Shown here: one piece after another, positions 6,261-10,352 of the stretch
Layout of the letters: every line of letters starts with the position of its first letter
How positions within the stretch are numbered: position 1 is the stretch's first letter
Assembly: GCA_031265715.1 (NCBI GenBank)
Contig: JAISCG010000135.1
Location: 1-10,352, forward strand
DNA from: Holosporaceae bacterium
GTDB taxonomy: Bacteria; Pseudomonadota; Alphaproteobacteria; UBA3830
DNA length: 10,352 nucleotides
Direction: 5' to 3'
The notes under the pieces: generated by a model
Database searches by the model: none
Told to the model about the DNA's origin: nothing
Seen by the model: only the letters and a program-made list of their open reading frames with translations
Position numbers and translations under genes: made by a program

Positions 6261-7235
6261 ATGAAAAATATTTTAAAAGTATTGTTGAGTGCAGCTTTTA
6301 TTTTGTTAACAACCGAGCATGGCAGTTCTATGCAGCCGAGTCGCTTGGATGAAGCACCTTCTGCGTCTCGGCCTACGGAGGAGCCCCGAGTGGATGAGGT
6401 GGCTTCTTCGCCCATCTCAATCGCAACGGATATGCTTCATGCAGCTATCAGATCAAAAGATATATCCCGGGTCGAACGCGCGATAGTTCAGGGAGCAGAT
6501 GTTAATAGGCCCCTCGAAAAAACTGAGAATTCTCCGATAAATGTAGCTATTTTCTTCGGAAATAAAGATCTGTTCGATCTTTTGATGGCAGTTGATGACA
6601 TCAATCTTAATCCAATCTATGGACATACTCCGTTGCATATGGCTATTACAACAGCGTCATGCTCTATCGATGACGATACAATTGACTATATGATCCAATC
6701 TTTACTGAAGCGCGGCGCAGTTGTGAAGACTGATGATTTACACTCTGCCATGCAATATAATCGTGAAAAATTATTCAAAGCTCTTCTGGTCGCTTGCAGC
6801 GAAGATATTGACGCTACCGATGAATATGGTAGTACTCTGTTGCATGTAGCTGTTCTCAATAAACTGAAAAGTATGATCGTCCATCTGATAGATCGTGGTG
6901 CAAATCTCAATAAACCCGACAAACATAAGGATACTCCATTCCATTATGCTGCCCAGTCAGGTAACCTGGAGATAGTTCGGCTTCTGGCAGACAAGGGTGC
7001 AGACCCTACCCTACGAAATGATAAGAATCAAACTCCATACGGCGTTGCCGTTGCCAGGATAAATGATTTGCCCGAATATCTGATGGATCACCCTGAAAAA
7101 TCGGCTTTAGTTAGTAAATTGATGTCCGATTGTCGTGATATTGCCACCTTTTTGCAAGATTACGACAAGGGCTTTCGAAGAGGCAGTATACCCGCCGGGA
7201 AGAGATTCAACTTCTCGCGAACCGCCGGAAAGTAG
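6261..7235 (+). CDS. Exported ankyrin-repeat protein, long form
   Basis: The 324-residue protein starts with a signal peptide (MKNILKVLLSAAFILLTT, cleavage near residue 23) and an acidic, Pro/Ser-rich linker (24-54). About six ankyrin repeats follow: 55-84 (MLHAAIRSKDISRVERAIVQ, then GADVN), 89-117, 121-157 (GHTPLHMAIT, with an insertion), a degenerate 158-185, 188-220 (GSTLLHVAVLNKLKSMIVHL) and 222-254 (DTPFHYAAQSGNLEIVRLLA, then DKGADPT), with a partial seventh. The tail CRDIATFLQDYDKGF...KRFNFSR (291-320) matches the upstream paralogue. The start has AGGAG six bases upstream. It probably acts outside the cytoplasm, binding a bacterial envelope or host protein. That role is inferred from signal plus ankyrins. 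The conserved tail is not a motif I recognise. Confidence 0.9.
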   Translation: MKNILKVLLSAAFILLTTEHGSSMQPSRLDEAPSASRPTEEPRVDEVASSPISIATDMLHAAIRSKDISRVERAIVQGADVNRPLEKTENSPINVAIFFGNKDLFDLLMAVDDINLNPIYGHTPLHMAITTASCSIDDDTIDYMIQSLLKRGAVVKTDDLHSAMQYNREKLFKALLVACSEDIDATDEYGSTLLHVAVLNKLKSMIVHLIDRGANLNKPDKHKDTPFHYAAQSGNLEIVRLLADKGADPTLRNDKNQTPYGVAVARINDLPEYLMDHPEKSALVSKLMSDCRDIATFLQDYDKGFRRGSIPAGKRFNFSRTAGK

Positions 7236-7282
7236 AATATTAGGCACTGTTAACAAAAACGATTTTTCGTAAAAAGCACCTT

Positions 7283-7339
7283 TAAAAAAAAGATCCGGCG
7301 GGTAGTAAGGCAGCTCACCACCCGCCTGATTTCTTTTTT
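7283..7339. terminator. Strong intrinsic terminator, probably bidirectional
   Basis: GGCGGGTAGT (7297-7306) pairs with ACCACCCGCC (7317-7326) with one mismatch. ATC/GAT pairs extend the stem outward past one further mismatch. It is flanked by eight As (7284-7291) on the left and a T-rich run TTCTTTTTT (7331-7339) on the right, so either strand could terminate. It ends the ankyrin cassette. Confidence 0.75.
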
Positions 7340-7435
7340 ATCTAAAATTTCAGTAAAGTATTCCTGATTTGAAGAGAGGTTATGCTTTACGTTAGCTCTG
7401 CGCGCGGTGCGCGTTAAGTGAGTAGATTATCTCTT
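7340..7435. other. Intergenic stretch without a gene
   Basis: No coding signal is seen. The only notable structure is a short GC hairpin, CGCGC (7401-7405) with GCGCG (7409-7413) around GGT, standing out in an AT-rich setting. It could mark an old insertion-sequence boundary, but I recognise no IS end. Confidence 0.4.
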
Positions 7436-7660
7436 TGCGCAGATCCGTCACAAGATCGTTCACCCCCTGTAAATCAACTACACAAAATCTTCCTCGGTCT
7501 CAAAACAAAACAAAAAGTATCAGGGTGGTTCCGAAGTTATGCAGGTGCATCAACCTTTGTTCGTTTGAAAAGCTATATATTGACCGCAAAACGAACGCTG
7601 AAGTGTGTGCTCGATTCTATCGCTGCGCTCTTTCCAAATTTCTTCCATTTATTGGCATAG
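7436..7660 (+). pseudogene. Eroded C-terminal remnant of an IS66-type transposase
   Basis: The frame reads LKTKQKVSGWFRSYAGAS, then TFVRLKSYILTAKRTLKCVL and DSIAALF before a stop at 7658-7660. This fits the C-terminal block of a branch of IS66-family transposases, roughly RMxKxKQKxSGxFRS..GAxxFxxxRSYISTxRKxGxNxLDAL. The usual RKQG stretch is degraded to KRTLK. Upstream of K29 (7502) the expected NNxAExDLRM block is broken: parts appear in the neighbouring frame, which implies a frameshift near 7494-7500. The catalytic DDE region is missing, so the fragment is inactive. No terminal inverted repeats or target duplications are visible. Upstream homology fades at about 7436, and the exact left edge is uncertain. 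Confidence 0.6.
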
Positions 7661-7751
7661 CTGAGTAGTAACATTTTTTTCTGTTGTTAACTTTTTGTTA
7701 ATTTTTTTTAGTCATAATGATGAACGTATCTTGAAACGAAGGGAGACAATT

Positions 7752-9008
7752 ATGTATGCTTTTTATGATTCAGCTTCTTATTTGATGAAACCGTTTAGAA
7801 AACTTGCTCAATCTCTAAGATTTGGGCTGGAATCGAATCCGCACACGGACGATTCGTGTCTGATACGCCTCATCGAAGGGTTGTCTGATATGTACGAACG
7901 TTCCAGCAGGTACGTAAAAAAACCGGAATTTAACATAGACCAAGTAACCGTTGACGGAGAAGACGTCAATGTTTATCAAACTACCGCTATGAAAAAACCG
8001 TTTTGTAATTTGGTTCGTTTTACGAAAGAAAATCGGAAGTATGAGCCTAAAGTGCTGATAATTGCCCCTGTTTCGGGACACTTTGCGACGTTGCTTCGGG
8101 ATACTGTCAAAAGAATGGTACCGAAACATGACGTTTACATCACGGATTGGCTCAGCGTGCGTGACGTTCCCGTGGAGGCAGGTAATTTCGGATTGGATGA
8201 ATATCTCTCATATTTGATCGATTTTCTGCATAAAATAGGACCGAATACGCACGTCATGGCCGTATGCCAACCGGCGGTGCAGGTGATGGCTCTTGCGGCA
8301 GTGATGGACGCCGCGAACGATCCCTGCATGCCCGCAAGTATTATCCCCATGGGAGGACCGATTGATCCGCGCGTAAAAAAGACCCAGGTGAACGAACTTG
8401 CGGAAAGATATCCGTTGTCGTGGTTCGAGAAAAATTTCATCACCCGCGTACCGATGGGACATATCGGAGAAGGGCGACGCGTTTATCCGGGATTTGTACA
8501 ATTGACGGCGTTCATAAATATGAATCCCGACGCCCATTACAGGGCTCATATTCAGTACTTGGAGGATAAAATCCTTAACAACACGGCGGGAATCGAGAAA
8601 CACAAGACGTTCTACGACGAGTATTTATCGGTTCTCGACATGGATGATGTGTATTATCTGGAAACTTTGGAAAAAATATTCCAAACCTATGAATTGCCGC
8701 GTAACGTTATGAGATATAAAGGGCAAACCATAAATCTTGACAGTATTCGCCGATGTGCTTTGTTGACCCTTGAAGGGGAAAAAGACGATATTTCCGCCCC
8801 GGGACAAACATTTGCCGCCCACGCGCTTTGCAAAAATCTTCCGCCGGAAATGCACGGACATTACCTTCAACCGGGAGTGGGACACTACGGCGTTTTTTCC
8901 GGGAGTAAATGGAGATCGAAGGTTGCGCCGCAGGTGGAGGAATTTATAAAAAAATTTGATAAAGAAACCGGGACCTATTATCGAAAAAATAGAGATAAAA
9001 TTATATAA
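7752..9008 (+). CDS. phaZ: Intracellular polyhydroxyalkanoate (PHB) depolymerase
   Basis: This enzyme hydrolyses stored poly-3-hydroxybutyrate granules to hydroxybutyrate or oligomers, feeding acetyl-CoA metabolism. The 418-residue alpha/beta-hydrolase shows the intracellular family's box VMAVCQPAVQVMA (168-180), with Cys172 as nucleophile where lipases use Ser. The likely acid is Asp345/346 in LEGEKDDISAPGQT, and the His is 378 in GVGHYGVFSG. Other landmarks are LIIAPVSGHFATLLRDTV (102-119) and VYITDWLSVRDVP (128-140). I chose the ATG at 7752 because GGGAGA lies five bases upstream and MYAFYDSASYLMKP fits the family start. The frame extends to a TTG at 7695, but the extra 19 residues have no ribosome site. 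No signal peptide is seen. The gene stands alone, and the synthase is not in the window. Confidence 0.93.
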   Translation: MYAFYDSASYLMKPFRKLAQSLRFGLESNPHTDDSCLIRLIEGLSDMYERSSRYVKKPEFNIDQVTVDGEDVNVYQTTAMKKPFCNLVRFTKENRKYEPKVLIIAPVSGHFATLLRDTVKRMVPKHDVYITDWLSVRDVPVEAGNFGLDEYLSYLIDFLHKIGPNTHVMAVCQPAVQVMALAAVMDAANDPCMPASIIPMGGPIDPRVKKTQVNELAERYPLSWFEKNFITRVPMGHIGEGRRVYPGFVQLTAFINMNPDAHYRAHIQYLEDKILNNTAGIEKHKTFYDEYLSVLDMDDVYYLETLEKIFQTYELPRNVMRYKGQTINLDSIRRCALLTLEGEKDDISAPGQTFAAHALCKNLPPEMHGHYLQPGVGHYGVFSGSKWRSKVAPQVEEFIKKFDKETGTYYRKNRDKII

Positions 9009-9060
9009 AATCAAAAAGTGAGATTAGACCTCATAATTATTGTTGCATAACAGGATAATT

Positions 9061-9104
9061 GGGGAGTTCTGCAGACGGTCGAGAAAAATCCTCGGAAACT
9101 CTCC
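9061..9104. other. Intergenic hairpin after phaZ
   Basis: GGGGAGTT (9061-9068) pairs with AACTCTCC (9097-9104) with one mismatch, and an inner CGAG (9080-9083) with CTCG (9091-9094) extends it. No T-run follows, so it is not a classical terminator. Together with the next element it makes the phaZ 3' region highly structured. Confidence 0.45.
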
Positions 9105-9110
9105 GTACTT

Positions 9111-9297
9111 TGCGAACCTTACCACCCGCCGCATTAAATCAGGCGTTTCATCCCGTCGTCATTGTGAGGAGCGGCGCAACGTGGCAATCCGGATTTAAAA
9201 TTTACTTAAATTTGAGTCCCGGATTGCCGCGTCGTTTCACACCTCGCAATGACGAGATGAAACACTCGATCAAATGAGACGGGTGGTAAGATCCGCA
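9111..9297. repeat. Palindromic repeat element, copy 2
   Basis: The ends are perfect 11-base inverted repeats, CTTACCACCCG (9118-9128) and CGGGTGGTAAG (9280-9290), extendable to TGCG/CGCA (9111 and 9297) with mismatches. Inside, the arms 9159-9190 and 9221-9252 repeat the TCATTG(C/T)GAGGA...GGCAATCC palindrome with 24 of 32 pairs. The inner right arm and the right end match copy 1. No clear target duplication was found. Short ORFs crossing it on both strands give matching peptides only because the arms are inverted copies. Confidence 0.82.
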
Positions 9298-9307
9298 GCA
9301 AACAGGT

Positions 9308-9336
9308 TAGACTTTGGCATTTATTTTTTGTATACT
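9308..9336 (+). promoter_or_regulatory. Candidate promoter of the tlpA-like/hslV unit
   Basis: TAGACT (9308-9313, four of six consensus) and TATACT (9331-9336, five of six) are spaced by 17 bases. The box starts 11-18 bases after the palindromic element ends. The leader would be about 125 bases long to the start at 9470. Confidence 0.45.
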
Positions 9337-9469
9337 CTCTTCCTGTGAGTGGGATTGAGGGTATTGTCTCGGATATCGAACGTCTTCCGGTTCGTAGGGT
9401 TCCAGATGACACCTTTTCCCGCAGGAAACAAAAGAAACACATATTATGATATACAAAAGGATTTTTTTC

Positions 9470-10051
9470 ATGCTCTTCTCCCGGTCAGATTATAGGAAAT
9501 ATATAAAATTTTCGGCCTTACTTACAGCTTTTATTTTCTGCCCGAATTTCGAAGCGCAGGGAGCGGCTTTTTTGAAAAAGAAAATTTCCCCGCCCCATTC
9601 CGTCAGCAGCAGTTTTTTACCGAACGGAATGCAGTTTAATCACAAAATAAAAAACGAAAACGGAGACGAGTTTTCGATTGAAAATCTCGAAGGAAACGTC
9701 GTTATTATCGTGTTTTTCACCACCTGGTGTCCGAGCTGTCCCACCGTTCTTGAAAATATGGATTACCTGACGGAAAAATTCAGAGAGGAAGGAATCGATA
9801 ACGTAAAAATTATCCCGTTGAATTTGGGAAACGAGTCCGTCGATTATCTCAAAATCTACTACAAAGGAAGTGATCTTCAATTATTGAACGTGTACCATTC
9901 TCTTCCGCCCGGCGCCATGTCGGCGATCAGAGGGGTGCCGTGTTGTTTGATATTTGATAAAAGCGGGACGCCGGCCTGCGGATATTTGGGAGCTGAAAAT
10001 TACCGGTCCGGTGAATTCATTGAGTACATAAAAAAATTAGCGCAACAGTAG
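9470..10051 (+). CDS. TlpA-like exported thioredoxin-fold protein
   Basis: The 193-residue protein has a signal sequence (basic SRSDYRKYIK, then FSALLTAFIFC, with a possible cut after AQGA near residue 32), so it should act in the periplasm or on the membrane face. The thioredoxin fold follows: FSIENLEGNVVIIVFFTTW, active site CPSC (Cys87, Cys90) and the cis-Pro loop RGVPCCLIFDKSG (Pro157). The spacing fits the TlpA/ResA group, which reduce disulfides in exported proteins such as apocytochromes. The exact client is unknown. Extra cysteines at 158, 159 and 170 are unusual. I prefer ATG 9470, with AAGGA eight bases upstream, over ATG 9446, which adds MIYKRIFF and lacks a good ribosome site. The gene lies eight bases from hslV and probably shares its transcript. 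Confidence 0.82.
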   Translation: MLFSRSDYRKYIKFSALLTAFIFCPNFEAQGAAFLKKKISPPHSVSSSFLPNGMQFNHKIKNENGDEFSIENLEGNVVIIVFFTTWCPSCPTVLENMDYLTEKFREEGIDNVKIIPLNLGNESVDYLKIYYKGSDLQLLNVYHSLPPGAMSAIRGVPCCLIFDKSGTPACGYLGAENYRSGEFIEYIKKLAQQ

Positions 10052-10059
10052 GTGAAATT

Positions 10060-10352
10060 ATGGCATGGATGGGAACGACAATTCTTTCGGTCAGAAAAGG
10101 CGATCAGGTTGTGATTGCCGGAGACGGCCAGGTGACCATGGGAAATGCAATCGTAAAATCGAATGCTCGCAAAGTCAGGTTATTGGCGTCCGGGGATATC
10201 CTTGTCGGATTTGCCGGAGCAACCGCAGACGCCTTCACTTTATTTGAAAAATTGGAGGCGAAGCTCGATCAATATCCGGGGCAATTGCAGCGCGCCTGCG
10301 TCGAATTGGCCAAAGATTGGCGCAGCGACAAGTATCTTCGAAAATTAGAGGC
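10060..10352 (+). CDS. hslV: ATP-dependent protease HslV (ClpQ) peptidase subunit, 3' truncated by window edge
   Basis: HslV forms the proteolytic double hexamer of HslUV, degrading unfolded and regulatory proteins in the cytoplasm. About 97 of roughly 180 residues are visible. The start MAWMG is the short propeptide, and removal exposes Thr6 as the N-terminal nucleophile (TTILSVRKGDQVVIAGDGQV). Lys38 in ARKVR corresponds to mature Lys33 of the active site. The blocks VGFAGATADAFTLFEKLEAK and RACVELAKDWRSDKYLRKLE are typical of the family. The ribosome site (AGGTG, 10050-10054) overlaps the stop of the tlpA-like gene, suggesting coupled translation. The ATPase partner hslU is normally the next gene and should lie just right of the window. 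Confidence 0.96.
   Translation, partial: MAWMGTTILSVRKGDQVVIAGDGQVTMGNAIVKSNARKVRLLASGDILVGFAGATADAFTLFEKLEAKLDQYPGQLQRACVELAKDWRSDKYLRKLE

Larger units (their letters stand above)
6118..6314 (+). repeat. Direct repeat copy 2: promoter, leader and signal-peptide region of the second ankyrin gene
   Basis: This is the counterpart of 5152-5347, starting AATTTTAA and ending AACAACC. It begins eight bases after the palindromic element, so that element sits at the upstream edge of the cassette. Confidence 0.9.

Noticed and set aside
7435..7668. 77-codon ORF in the frame next to the transposase remnant
   Set aside because: The IS66-like signature lies in the other frame for most of its length. Only a few residues near NLPR suggest a frameshift.
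7695..7751. N-terminal extension of phaZ from TTG 7695
   Set aside because: No ribosome site precedes it, the added residues do not fit the family, and ATG 7752 has a good Shine-Dalgarno.
9059..9277. 72-codon plus-strand ORF and a 78-codon minus-strand ORF (9206-9442) with similar peptides
   Set aside because: The similarity comes from the two inverted arms of the palindromic element being read on opposite strands. Neither is a gene.
5950..9297. CRISPR array suggested by repeated palindromes
   Set aside because: There are only two widely separated copies, each a long inverted repeat. There is no regular repeat-spacer pattern and no cas genes.
10065..10348. Two short plus-strand ORFs at the right end (10065-10247 and 10163-10348)
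   Set aside because: Both are out of frame within hslV, whose frame from 10060 matches the HslV family throughout.
1..10352. tRNA or rRNA genes
   Set aside because: No cloverleaf with a GGTTCGA-like T arm and CCA end, and no rRNA-like conserved block, was noticed on either strand by eye. A covariance-model scan was not possible.

Overview
The window reads as part of an alphaproteobacterial chromosome, probably from a host-associated or intracellular lineage (Holosporales/Rickettsiales-like; the order is inferred, not shown). The clues are an F1 ATP synthase operon in the order atpH-atpA-atpG-atpD-atpC without F0 genes, an alphaproteobacterial-style hslV, a Cys-type intracellular polyhydroxybutyrate depolymerase, two secreted ankyrin-repeat proteins, a decayed IS66-type transposase end, and two copies of a palindromic 'TCATTGCGAGGA...GGCAATCC' repeat.

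Layout. Positions 2-400 hold the 3' part of a probable regulator with a LexA/S24-like C-terminal domain. A short promoter-bearing gap leads into the tightly overlapping atpHAGDC operon (473-5119). Its last gene, atpC, starts with TTG inside the atpD stop and encodes only the N-terminal half of the epsilon subunit. An intrinsic terminator is built across its stop codon. Positions 5152-7268 hold a tandem pair of cassettes. Each has a promoter, a short leader with a possible 18-codon leader peptide, an almost identical signal-peptide region, a variable ankyrin body and a shared C-terminal tail with KRF(D/N)FSR. The two promoter-to-signal regions (5152-5347 and 6118-6314) are about 93% identical, while the ankyrin bodies have diverged strongly. 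The first palindromic element lies between the cassettes. A strong, possibly bidirectional terminator (7283-7339) closes the second one.

Positions 7340-7751 have no intact gene but hold the eroded C-terminal end of an IS66-type transposase. Next come phaZ (7752-9008), a structured intergenic region with a second palindromic element (9111-9297), and a TlpA-like exported thioredoxin (9470-10051). That gene is followed after 8 bases by hslV, which runs off the right edge.

Functionally, the atp genes supply the catalytic F1 head and stalk, whose membrane F0 part must be encoded elsewhere. PhaZ mobilises stored polyester, the TlpA-like protein handles thiols or disulfides outside the cytoplasm, and HslV is the protease of the HslUV complex. 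The least conventional part is the ankyrin pair. It looks like a modular exported family in which the expression and export ends are preserved and the binding middle varies.
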